In this document: positions 55,640 to 64,000 of the stretch, one piece after another
How positions within the stretch are numbered: position 1 is the first letter of the stretch
Layout: each line of letters begins with the position of its first letter
Origin: Gliomastix tumulicola
Lineage: Eukaryota; Ascomycota; Sordariomycetes; Hypocreales; Bionectriaceae
Assembly: GCA_001599755.1 (NCBI GenBank)
Contig: BCHX01000011.1
Span: 292,846 to 356,845 of the forward strand
DNA: 64,000 nt
Direction: 5' to 3'
The notes under the pieces: model-generated
The model's database searches: none
What the model saw: the letters and a program-made list of their open reading frames with translations, nothing else
What the model was told of the DNA's origin: nothing
Made by a program: the position numbers and the translations under genes

Positions 55640-56865
55640 CTTGGATAGACACGCGTCTTTGAGCGAGCTAAGGCAGTACGACCGGAGATTTGAAAGTAGG
55701 AAAAAACATGTGCATTAGCCCCGGTAGGCCCGTACAACATTAGGCCTTGGGACAGCAGGACGACCGTAGGGTCGGCTCACTTGTATCGAGACGTTCGACT
55801 GTCACCATCAAGGAGCTATGGCGATCCTATGTAGCCAGCGCACCATCAAAGGCCGAGCTTTTCATATATACATATACTAGCGCCACGGATTCGAATGCCT
55901 CGCTTTGAAGACAATTCGGCATCCCCCTCCGGCAATCACCATGTCCGTATGTTTGCAGCTCTAACACAGGTGGCTCCCCGGGTAGGTAGTATGACTAAAT
56001 GGAGGGCTCGGTCTTCATAAGCCGAGATTCCCACTCCTCATGGTGATGAACGTCGCGTGCCAAGGTTATTCATACCACAAAACAAGACAGCGAAACGTGT
56101 CAGCTGTGGAATTTTGAGGCAAGAGGCGCCCGCGAGTGACCCCGTACTCGTATACAGATAGTACACATACACCGAGCCATGATAGGAGGACTGGCCGCGG
56201 CGGAAGAGGATCAGAAGACGCCACAGTGCCAAACCATCTATAGGTATGGCGAAGGAGTAGGGCGATAACAGTGGAATAGAAGCCCCTGAATCTGCGCTGA
56301 AATGCTACATGAGAACCTGACATCTCAAAAGTGCTTGCTGTGCATGAGCCGCAGTCTGTCGCCTTCCGCGCGAGCAACTTTGGTGCCAATGTCGGTATAC
56401 TAGCCATGTAATGGCATGTTGATCGGATTTCGTACGGACTTGGCTGCGTAGAGCAGTAGCTTCCCATAGCCAGCAAAGAATCCATGTCAATTTGAAATGG
56501 AAGAAATTTGAATACGTCGGGTCACAACGACCCCGAGATATGTGCGGGGCCGAGCGGACTTTCCCCGCTCCCCCGTCCTCGGACCCGTCGCTACAAATCA
56601 CATCACAACCAAACATCGAGATGGGCGTCCGCCCCCGGAAGAATTTGCTGCCACAAGCATGATCTCATTATGGCCTGCTGCATTATCTTATCACGGCGTC
56701 CGGCGCTGTCGTGCCGCTTTGGTGCGGGATAGCAGAAAATCCCGAGCCGCTGCTGAAAGACACAAGCAGCTAGACGGTGCCGCGGCGGAAGGCCCCGTGT
56801 ACGCTCTAGTAGCATAGCTAAGGCCGTGGTGCTCTGCAGGGTCTAGGGTTCATTCCGCCGAACCG
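55640..56865. other. Intergenic, no supported gene
   Basis: Only short overlapping frames; no repeat or RNA signature seen. Confidence 0.4.
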
Positions 56866-56872
56866 GCCTTGC

Positions 56873-57790
56873 TTACTGAGCAATCCTGACCTGGCGGCCG
56901 AACAAGAGACCAGGGTGCCCAATGCAGAGCGCACTGGCGGCAAGCACGATCAAAACGCCCTCGCAGATGATGAACGATACCTCATGGGTAATGGTCTCCC
57001 CATCGTACCCATCCTTGAGCTCCGCCACGCGGTAGGCGCACCGAGCCAAGATGAGGAGAATGGAGAGTAGAAGGCCCGATAAAAAGGCTTTCAATTCCCA
57101 GCCGAGGGTGCCTAGACCCCTAGAGCGACAGTAGCGAAGTAAGTAATCGGAAAAGATGGCAACAAAGACGACGAGGACGACGACTTGTAGAGCCAGGCCA
57201 GCCAAAGACACACCGACACCGGTCTGGTTTTCACCGTCCGATTTCGTCGAGAGGGCGCCTCCTGCGGCCTGAAGCACAAGACAGACGATATCCGCGGGGA
57301 TAAATATCCAGTATAACAACGCAGGGGGGAAACGGGAAAGATCCGGCGCCAGGTAGATAGTAGTCTGAGAAAGCGTGACATAGATGGAGGCCGTGTAGAA
57401 GACAGGCGCAATAGTGAGGCAGACTACAGATGCCGTTTGAGCATGAGCCAATCTCGACACGATCAGTCTGTAGACAGAGAAAGTCTCACCTATTTGCATC
57501 ATGAAGGCCCGGAAAGAGAAGGGGTCATAGTAGAGCATGATACGGCCGGTGTATCCAGCAAGCTCGGAGAGGGAGCCGAGAATCATACCTGCCATAAAAC
57601 CCCAGCTTCTCCATCGACAACCCAGAAGAACATGGGCCGCGCTGACCACAGCGAAGAGGGCAGCGAAGGATATATTCGCTCCAAGGTTGGGCCGATACTG
57701 ATAGACACTCCATTCCAGAGGGCAGCTGTCTAGGCTGCAGTTGGCATCAGGGCCAAAGGGGATAAGCTCTGGAGACGGTGCTCCCGACAT
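56873..57790 (-). CDS. RTA1-family seven-transmembrane protein
   Basis: RTA1-like proteins are fungal membrane proteins linked to lipid translocation and resistance to sterol-targeting or amphiphilic compounds. The ATG is at 57790 and the stop TAA at 56873. After a short outside N-terminus (CSLDSCPLEWSVYQYRPN) there are seven hydrophobic segments: ISFAALFAVVSAAHVLLG, GFMAGMILGSLSELAGYTGR, VCLTIAPVFYTASIYVTL, LYWIFIPADIVCLVLQAAGG, VSLAGLALQVVVLVVFVAIF, FLSGLLLSILLILARCAYRV and FIICEGVLIVLAASALCI. The family motifs ELAGYTGR, TIAPVFYTASIY, FIPADIVCLVLQAAGGAL and the late RCAYRVAEL are intact. A 66-nt intron (57424-57489) should be removed so that MQI joins VCLTIAP; because it is a multiple of three and free of stops, the unspliced frame is also open. 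The spliced protein is about 283 residues. Confidence 0.9.
   Translation of the reverse strand: MSGAPSPELIPFGPDANCSLDSCPLEWSVYQYRPNLGANISFAALFAVVSAAHVLLGCRWRSWGFMAGMILGSLSELAGYTGRIMLYYDPFSFRAFMMQIGETFSVYRLIVSRLAHAQTASVVCLTIAPVFYTASIYVTLSQTTIYLAPDLSRFPPALLYWIFIPADIVCLVLQAAGGALSTKSDGENQTGVGVSLAGLALQVVVLVVFVAIFSDYLLRYCRSRGLGTLGWELKAFLSGLLLSILLILARCAYRVAELKDGYDGETITHEVSFIICEGVLIVLAASALCIGHPGLLFGRQVRIAQ
57424..57489 (-). other. Intron of the RTA1-family gene, 3n and stop-free
   Basis: Donor ATAG|GTGAGA, acceptor TCTGTAG|TCTGCC, 66 nt. Removing it restores the conserved MQIVCLTIAP; retaining it adds 22 residues before the third membrane segment. Confidence 0.8.
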
Positions 57791-57799
57791 GTCGCTGGT

Positions 57800-58545
57800 C
57801 TCTTCTCTAGCTCGGTGTTTTCCAACGGATGAATAAAATCAGTCAAAGGATGGTTATCGAGTCGCCTCCGTATTGTACAAGCCTTTGAGCCCGCCGTTGA
57901 AATAGCCACCCGGACAGGGCTTCTTGAGGTTATCAAAGTGGCGGCGCCGTAGGTTGTAGGTTATAGGTGACAAAGTAGATCAGCCCTGAACTCGGCAACT
58001 TCTGGTTTGATGCCCAGATACTTGGCCATCAACTGCGTTGGGGCCATTTGTGATTGGCCCCATAGCTGGACAGAAACGGATGAGGCGATGAGTGAGTCCA
58101 ATTCCGGGCGCGGTTCTTGCCTCTCACAAATAGCCGTAATACATGGATCCACCGCGCCCCGCTACGCTATCGTTACCGAACAATCGGGCGGTGCTGTGGT
58201 GTGCTGGGGCCGTGCTAGGTCAGTGCCCTGACGAGGTAACCCCCCCTCCCCAAGCTAGAGGCGGACGAGCACCACTTAGAGGTCAGCATCGACGAGCACG
58301 TAAGTAAACCGCATCTCTTGCGCACCAAAAGGTTCCGGGGCGGAACATGACACCTACGACTCATAGTCAGGCTCAGGGGAGTACCTCTACGCATGCACCC
58401 CTCCAGGACTGATTTCTGGTCAATGCTCGTCTATCATCGTAATAGAGGGTCTGAGTACATGCGGGGATTCTATACGGTTCGTGTGGCTTCCCGGCCATCG
58501 CAATGGGGCGTAGTATATCGAGGTACAATCCCTCTACCATTATCC
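57800..58545. other. Intergenic between RTA1 and chitinase genes
   Basis: Nothing recognisable apart from the upstream region of the RTA1-family gene. Confidence 0.4.
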
Positions 58546-58549
58546 CATC

Positions 58550-59831
58550 TTATGCTTCCGCAGACATTCCTCCCGCAATATTCTTGTATCGGCTATTCGG
58601 GTAGCTCAAGAGATTAGAGCTCATGTCGATGCCACCCAGGGCCGTTAAACTAGTGCGTATCAAGCTTTGTCCATCACTACGATCACCGCTTGCCTCCCAG
58701 AACATGGTGCCGGCAAGACCCAGGCCCTTGGCATAGGCCACCTTCTCTCGCACGACTTGTTCCGTGTCATAGGATACTAGCTCCCGTTCGACTGCATCGT
58801 AGCTATAGGCAGCGACGAGGTCAGGGTCAAATGTCTCGGTTGCACCGGGGCGCGGTAGCGCTTTATAGTCCCACACGCCGTTTTCCCAAGATCCATCCCC
58901 TACTCCGCTGAACGGGTGGCCAATGCCGTCAGTGTTCTCGAAAGACCGCCCGTAGAGCGGCATGCCCAGTACCAACTTGGATGCAGGGACGCCGGCTGCG
59001 AGGTAGTCCGCGAGAGCCCGGGAACCAGAGAATTGCGTGCCATCGGCGCTCTTCAGATTGGACTGATGCCCGCTGACGGTGTCCCACGAACCCGCAAAGT
59101 CGTAAGCCATAAGGTTGAAAAAGTCTACAATCCCGGACAGCGTCGCGAGGTCGAGTTTCCCGTAGTGGGATGACCCAGCAGGCGCCGCAATTGAGAGCGT
59201 GAGGTGGTGCCCTGGCGCGTGCTGCTCCGCATAATCGTCAAGCTCTTGGCGCACGGCCCGGAGGAGAAGGGCAAAGTTCGATGCTTCGGTCTCATCTTTG
59301 GGATACTCCCAGTCCACATCGATGCCGTCGAAACCCCAGTCCCCCATCATCTTGACAGCAGACTGGGCAAACCGCGCTCTGCTGTCTGCCGCGGCCGCTA
59401 CAGCAGGGAAGTTGCTCGACATGGACCATCCACCGATGCTAAGCAGCACCTTCAGGTGGCGATACTGTTGTTTTAGAAGATAGAGCTGTTTGACGCAGCC
59501 GTACGCGTTGCTCCCCTCTTCATCCCACGAGTCGCCGGGGTAGTGTTTCTCTAGGTCGGCGTACGTGTCGATCGAGAAGACCTCGCCATCAGCTCTCAAG
59601 TTCAAGAAGGCGTACAGAATGTGGGTAATCTCGGGGGAAGGGAGGTCCTGAGGCTGAAAGTTCCGGGCATAGATCCCCCTATCGATGTTAGTCTCCCCGG
59701 CTGATGCCCCACGGTCAGAAAACCCACCAGTTCACAAAGTAGGCCATATTCTGGTACGAGTTTGCATTCTCGGATTGGGCGGCTGCAAAGTGCAGCGTGC
59801 CCAGACAGAGCATGAGTAGGTTGAGAATCAT
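58550..59831 (-). CDS. GH18 endochitinase (chit42-like)
   Basis: This is a secreted endochitinase hydrolysing beta-1,4-linked N-acetylglucosamine polymers, in fungi used on insect cuticle, other fungi or the own wall. The ATG is at 59831; a signal peptide (MILNLLMLCLGTLHFAAA) precedes YFVNW. A 49-nt intron (59679-59727) splits the Trp codon so that NW joins GIYARNFQPQDLP. GH18 landmarks on the 410-residue product: LLSIGGW at about 113-119, the catalytic DGIDVDWE with Asp 152, 155, 157 and the acid Glu 159, then MAYDFAGSW, a GMPLYGRSF block and MFWEASGD. No carbohydrate-binding module follows, as in chit42-type enzymes. The frame is intact with TAA at 58550. A TATATA lies about 65 nt upstream of the ATG. 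It is one of the few fully intact genes here. Confidence 0.94.
59679..59727 (-). other. Intron of the chitinase gene
   Basis: GTGGGT donor, branch site ACTAAC, acceptor CGATAG, 49 nt. The splice restores the conserved VNWGIY. Confidence 0.88.
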
Positions 59832-59896
59832 TTTTCGTCGAACGCACTACACGAACAGCTTTAGGTTGTGCAGGCCAACGAGCAACAAGGCATCAC

Positions 59897-59903
59897 ATAT
59901 ATA
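59897..59903 (-). promoter_or_regulatory. Possible TATA box of the chitinase gene
   Basis: The minus strand reads CTATATATG about 65 nt upstream of the start codon. Motif match with suitable spacing. Confidence 0.45.
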
Positions 59904-59909
59904 GGCGAA

Positions 59910-61750
59910 GGATAGTCACTGGCTGCTACTGGCCTCGCCCTGGATGTTCTCTTACGGACGGCGCCCGCCTCCTCGTCGCATGAATGACGGAACAAGGCTA
60001 TGAACCACAAAGCCACATGTATCTCAGACATTGTCAAATTGATGGCGGCCGGCTCATAGGCCCCCTAGAACGAACGGCATACTCAGTGTCCGGAATTGGC
60101 AATGCGCTCCGGTATCTGCGAGGCGCTCGACGCCTGCTGCCTGCACATCTCAATTGGCCCGCATCCTGGCATTGGCCACAAGGCGTCCGTTCACGTGCCT
60201 GTGCCCAGAAGTAGGCGCGCATGCATGCGTGCTGATGAGCTACTCATCGCCCGTTTAGGCTCCTATCTAGACTACAGTTGAAAGGCTATACGTCACTAAG
60301 ATGGAACGAAGATCATCCCCAACGACTAGCAAGCACTTCTTTGAATGGATCTCAGAATTCCTCGGGCAGACAAGATTATTTTTCCGCCAGCATCGCCAAG
60401 GAATGAGAGGTGAGAGCCTAGACACGCAATGATGTGACGGATTAGACATCCATCTCTAACACAGCTGAGGCTAGCGCTTATCAACTTCAAGACGGCTTTC
60501 GCGAACGTTGTTCTTTGCTGCGAGTTAATAGAGTGGATCCTCGGTAACAATGTTGCACACCCATACAAGAAAGTACTAGCTAGCCGTGTGGTATAGATGC
60601 CGTAGTGGGATTTCATAGAAGCAATCTTTAGAGGATGGCGATGGGGTGCTCCACATTACAATCTGCCTACTGATGAATCGTGGCTTTTTGGATTTAGCAA
60701 CGCTACGATACTCTCGTACATGTACGCTGCAGGAAACCTGATCGGGAAAGTGATCGCAGTCGTATGATCGCACGGACCCGTTGTAATTCGTCTCAGAACT
60801 CGTGGTAAAACTTAAGCATGCTATGGATTTGGCTCAGTCTCTGACACCGAGCAATACTGGTTGACTCGTGGACACTTGTGACTGGGTGGCCTCGCGTTCA
60901 CCAGGCTGCCGAGCGCTGAGCAGCGGCTTCTGCGTCAGTCCCTTGTCCGTGCTCTGAAGTGGGCAAGCGTAACTCACGCGGTAGGGCCGTACAGTTGATT
61001 GGCCTTACAGAGTAGATGCACGTANCAGCCGACTTCAAAACACGTCTCAGCACCTCTTTAGATCAGCCTCAATATACCTCAAGGTTTAGACCANTGATCA
61101 CCAGATTGGGGTGGCCATTTCCGGGTACCCTAATGCAGTCAACATACAGTCACGATACAGTGCGATAGCATATTCATGCACATTGCAGAGGGCCAAAACN
61201 CAAGTTGCTCACAAGGCAATTTATTTGATAATCTGCAGACAGTCCCTAGTCTCGAGTTCCTATATACATCTTCAAGTGAGGTTTGGACACTGTATGGGCT
61301 CCCCTCATGCGGGACAATACAAGTCCGGGGGAATCCGATTTGAGCGCTGCCGTACAAAGGATGCTATAGAGATAATAAGAACTTACTACAGGTTCCTCAA
61401 CGGCGGTGGGTCGGCCTAAGCACGTACACCGAAGAGAACGGACGAAGCTGAGAGATCTTACGGGGCCTGTCTACCTCAAATCTTGTAGCGGCAACTACGG
61501 GGCCTCGGTACGCAAAGCCTAGGCGTGGGAGTGGACCGCACCCCCAGTGGGCTTCTTTGCNTCCATTACGTGACCTTTTTGGCCCCCCGACTGGTAGAAA
61601 AGGTGCGTTGTCGGAACAGGTCCTGGCCGTGGCNCCTGCCGCCTGTTTTCCGCCGCGAGAAATCCGCTATGCTAGAAAACGAGCTGGAGTGGCACCGCAA
61701 TCGGACGTGGCAAAGCCCACGGTCACATTGCGTAGTCCTTAAGTAGGGAG
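59910..61750. other. Intergenic, no supported gene
   Basis: Short frames, N bases at 61025, 61094, 61200, 61561 and 61634. Nothing recognisable. Confidence 0.4.
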
Positions 61751-61753
61751 GCA

Positions 61754-62371
61754 ATGCTCGAAGAGAGGAACGGTGCCTACCCAGCCATACTACATACCTA
61801 TGCAGCTATGGACCCGGTCAGCCACTCTGCGACGCGTCTATTCGCAGAACTGTTCTATCATCACAGCCTGCTCATCAAACACTTGCATGAANGCACGGAC
61901 GCGACAAAGTCGAGGGCTCAGCAGCTTCGCGATCAGCTTCGGGCCTTGGAGGCGAAGAGCAGTGAGCTCTTAGTCAGCCATGCCGCGCAAGCCACCGCCA
62001 TTGACCGCCATCGCGCCGCAATCAGGGGTCTCGAAGAGGAGTTTGTTCGCCGTCGGCGCGCCTCTGCCTTTGTAGCCCACCATCCTATGCACTCGAAAGG
62101 GCCGATCGCCCGTCCTCTGACCCCTTACCCNTTCGAGCCATCTTANAGNCCAGNGGAATGGGCCGNGAACCAGCTATCTTCCTCGGANAGCTCTGTAGCC
62201 ATGGCTTACGATAGCAGGAAGAGGGGGGCGGCTGAAATTGCCGACGAAGGTGGGCCGTGTAAAAGACGGCGTCACGTGAGCAGCGCTTCGCACTGCTCTC
62301 TTGCGCCCTCGGACATCACACAGTACTTGGGCGAGGCACTGGGAGGGGAGGAAGTGGCTGATCAGGCGTAG
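61754..62371 (+). CDS. Coiled-coil protein with basic nuclear-type signal
   Basis: The frame is open from 61754; the natural start may be the ATG at 61808 (MDPVSHSATRLFAEL). Residues about 47-98 (numbered from 61754) form a long helix with heptad spacing (SRAQQLRDQLRALEAKSSEL, then AIDRHRAAIRGLEEEFVRRRR). A bipartite basic signal follows (SRKRGAAE...PCKRRRHVS) and an acidic tail. Several N bases (61892, 62131-62188) leave residues undetermined, so breaks could be hidden. No enzyme motif. The layout (coiled coil plus basic signal) resembles the C-terminal part of the C48-like protein at 38.5-39.2 kb, without clear sequence similarity. Function unknown. Confidence 0.5.
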   Translation: MLEERNGAYPAILHTYAAMDPVSHSATRLFAELFYHHSLLIKHLHEXTDATKSRAQQLRDQLRALEAKSSELLVSHAAQATAIDRHRAAIRGLEEEFVRRRRASAFVAHHPMHSKGPIARPLTPYXFEPSXXPXEWAXNQLSSSXSSVAMAYDSRKRGAAEIADEGGPCKRRRHVSSASHCSLAPSDITQYLGEALGGEEVADQA

Positions 62372-62379
62372 GAGCCCTG

Positions 62380-63780
62380 CTGGGAAAGCCATACAAGCCG
62401 CTGCAGACTCTTTGCGCCACCCTCAGGAGTCGATACGCAGGTTAGAAGCAGACACNGAAAATAGATGATCTCTGCGCTCATGCACCGAGTGATAGCCAGG
62501 CTGGCAAATCTATCTACCGATGTAGAAGGACATGTAGATGTAGATCTACGTAGCCTACATCTATCTATCTACCGGCGACTCATGTGGGTCCTCTATCTAT
62601 CTACCTACCGGCCTACATGTAGATGAAATGTTGCGATTCGGTTTGCGATGGAGACGAGAAGATTGGACACGAACTGGGCAGGATGACGTACCAACCAACA
62701 GCAAACTCGGGCCATCCCGGCCATCACGAAATACTAACTAACTACAGCCTCAAGCTGACAGACCAAGTTTCAGCTGCTGCCGATAGGATGCTGAACACTT
62801 GGAGAAATTGGCCTTCAAGACGGCCTGTCACAGAGTCAAGCGAGGCGAGAATCAGCGGATGACGACTGTGGGGCTTCTGGGAGATGCGGACAAGACCGTC
62901 GAAGTATACATAGCAAAACGCACTTGGCCCTATGAGGTAAATCCTCCCGGGCGTAATAAACTTCATATCATATCATATTTCCATACATATGGAATACTTT
63001 CCATACGGCTGGTATTCCATAATCCATACGGAAAACCTTCCATATGGAATATGGAATATGGATAGAAAGCCTGCTTCTCGCTTGTCCAAGCAGCAGGTCT
63101 ATGTTTGTAGATACCCCCTCGTGGCATCCCACCGATGCTTCTGAGAATTCGAAATATTTCTCGAGACGCGAAAATGGAGACCGAAAAACATGGCCTACAG
63201 CTTCGTTCAGCGGCTTGGATATCGCACTGAACCGAGCAGACAATGCGAAGGTATAGAGCGTACTTGGTCTGGTAAGGAGGGGTTTCCCTTCGTCGCTAAG
63301 CATGACAGATTCGACACTGAAAAGCAAGGGCAATCGCTGGGTGCAACCCAAGATGTGAGCTGTTCGTAGATTGCACCTTAGTATGCGTCTGCCCAAGACA
63401 TGAACTCGTTGCCTCCCTTCCTCCTAGGGCCCTCGTCCTCCCCTTCTGCTTTCTGGCTATGAGTAGATCCCCCACCCCCCGCGGCTGTACAGATAGTAGT
63501 CGGTCCATCGCGGTTCTGCTCGGAACCTCATCTAGGATCGCTCGACATCTCCTCCGTAAGCACGCCACAGCAGCTCGAGATATTCACGAGGTGGCCTCCT
63601 CCGCGGCCGCATACGCCATGAGGACTCTACATCGGCGCTGTCCACCACCAACGAAAGCCAAACTAGCCCACCGGAGGACCACGCCCCACGCGGCAGGACC
63701 ATGATGATTTATCATCGCCTTGTGGCTTCACAAATGTAGCACCATCAATGGTGTGACGTCTTTTGATGGGTCCTTAGGTC
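62380..63780. other. Repeat remnants and palindromic tract, no supported gene
   Basis: 62530-62630 has CTATCTATCTAC/GTAGATGTAGAT-type palindromic simple repeats. 62985-63060 has repeated CCATATGGAATA-type palindromes. The open frame at 63459-63704 (81 codons) has no recognisable feature. Confidence 0.5.
62768..62848 (+). repeat. Conserved 80-bp block, copy 4
   Basis: The best preserved copy: CAGCTGCTGCCGATAG, GATGCTGAACACTTGG, GGCCTTCAAGACGGCCTGTC, then AGTCAAGCGAGGCG. The AATAAA-bearing block (62925-62970) follows about 80 bp later, but no minisatellite array is beside it. Confidence 0.7.
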
Positions 63781-63782
63781 CT

Positions 63783-63880
63783 TGGCTGAAACAGCAATGT
63801 GGAGTTGGAAATATGTATAAGTATGAATGCTCCCGCCTGCTTTAATATGGATAAGAAGAACAATACATTTCAACAGTCCT
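63783..63880 (+). repeat. LTR-like repeat, second copy
   Basis: It resembles 49315-49425 (GCAATGTGGAGTTGGAAATA, then AACAATACATTTCAACAG). No copia coding remnant was recognised to its left, so it may be a solo copy. Confidence 0.55.
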
Positions 63881-64000
63881 GGGACATTCTTCGTCCCGGG
63901 ACACACTTCCGTCCTGGGACACTCTTCGTCCCGGGACACACTTCCGTCCTGGGACACTCTTCGTCCTGGGACATTCTTCGTCCCGGGACACTCTTCGTCC
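63875..64000 (+). repeat. 17-bp minisatellite running off the right edge
   Basis: At least seven copies of CGTCC[TC]GGGACACTCTT with CACACTTC variants. It starts right after the LTR-like repeat. It is not a telomeric repeat. Confidence 0.9.

Noticed and set aside
63875..64000. Telomere or CRISPR-like array
   Set aside because: The unit is a direct 17-bp tandem without unique spacers and does not resemble a telomeric hexamer; the genome is eukaryotic.

Overview
The window looks like a filamentous ascomycete (Pezizomycotina, probably Sordariomycetes/Hypocreales). This rests on spliceosomal introns of 49-108 nt with GT...AG ends and CTAAC-type branch sites, and on typically fungal families: a PMC1/NCA-2-type Ca2+-ATPase, a Pho80/Pcl-type cyclin, an RTA1 membrane protein, a chit42-like GH18 chitinase, a Zn2Cys6-type regulator and F-box-like/ankyrin proteins. 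There is no bacterial or viral organisation. The species cannot be named from sequence alone. Genes are sparse, scattered N bases occur, and much of the window is repeat-rich accessory DNA.

Layout. 0-3.2 kb: Ca2+-ATPase on the minus strand, pristine except for four in-frame TAG codons, all where glutamine is expected; it runs off the left edge. 3.5-16 kb: a decayed gene (5.2-5.9 kb), an intact cyclin (7.0-8.0 kb), an intact secreted protein (8.3-9.0 kb), a regulator lacking its zinc cluster (12.1-13.5 kb) and another decayed gene (14.3-14.6 kb). 16.6-34.4 kb: the repeat compartment. Two related, diverged bodies (A about 19.3-25.5 kb, B about 26.2-33.7 kb) lie head-to-tail. Each is flanked by arrays of one degenerate minisatellite centred on GGGCCC, forward on its left and inverted on its right, which is a foldback-like architecture. 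Body B carries a hAT transposon (27.52-30.51 kb) whose unoccupied site can be read in body A, a 176-bp insertion and a 148-bp solo-LTR-like insertion. Body A carries a cytochrome b5 fragment.

35-46 kb: a cysteine-rich open region, a C48/Ulp1-like protein without its catalytic cysteine, a Myb/SANT-like protein and long featureless stretches. 46.8-52.3 kb: an inverted pair of F-box-like/ankyrin-repeat genes, one killed by several C-to-T-type stops and the other carrying a frameshift, with Ty1/copia remnants between. 53-64 kb: small coiled-coil proteins, an RTA1-family protein, the intact chitinase and, at the right edge, an LTR-like repeat followed by a 17-bp minisatellite.

I see no gene cluster with one shared pathway. 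The common theme is a transposon-rich region where CAR-to-TAR and CGA-to-TGA type changes recur in decayed genes, as expected from repeat-induced point mutation or a similar C-to-T process, next to a few intact secreted, membrane and cell-cycle genes.
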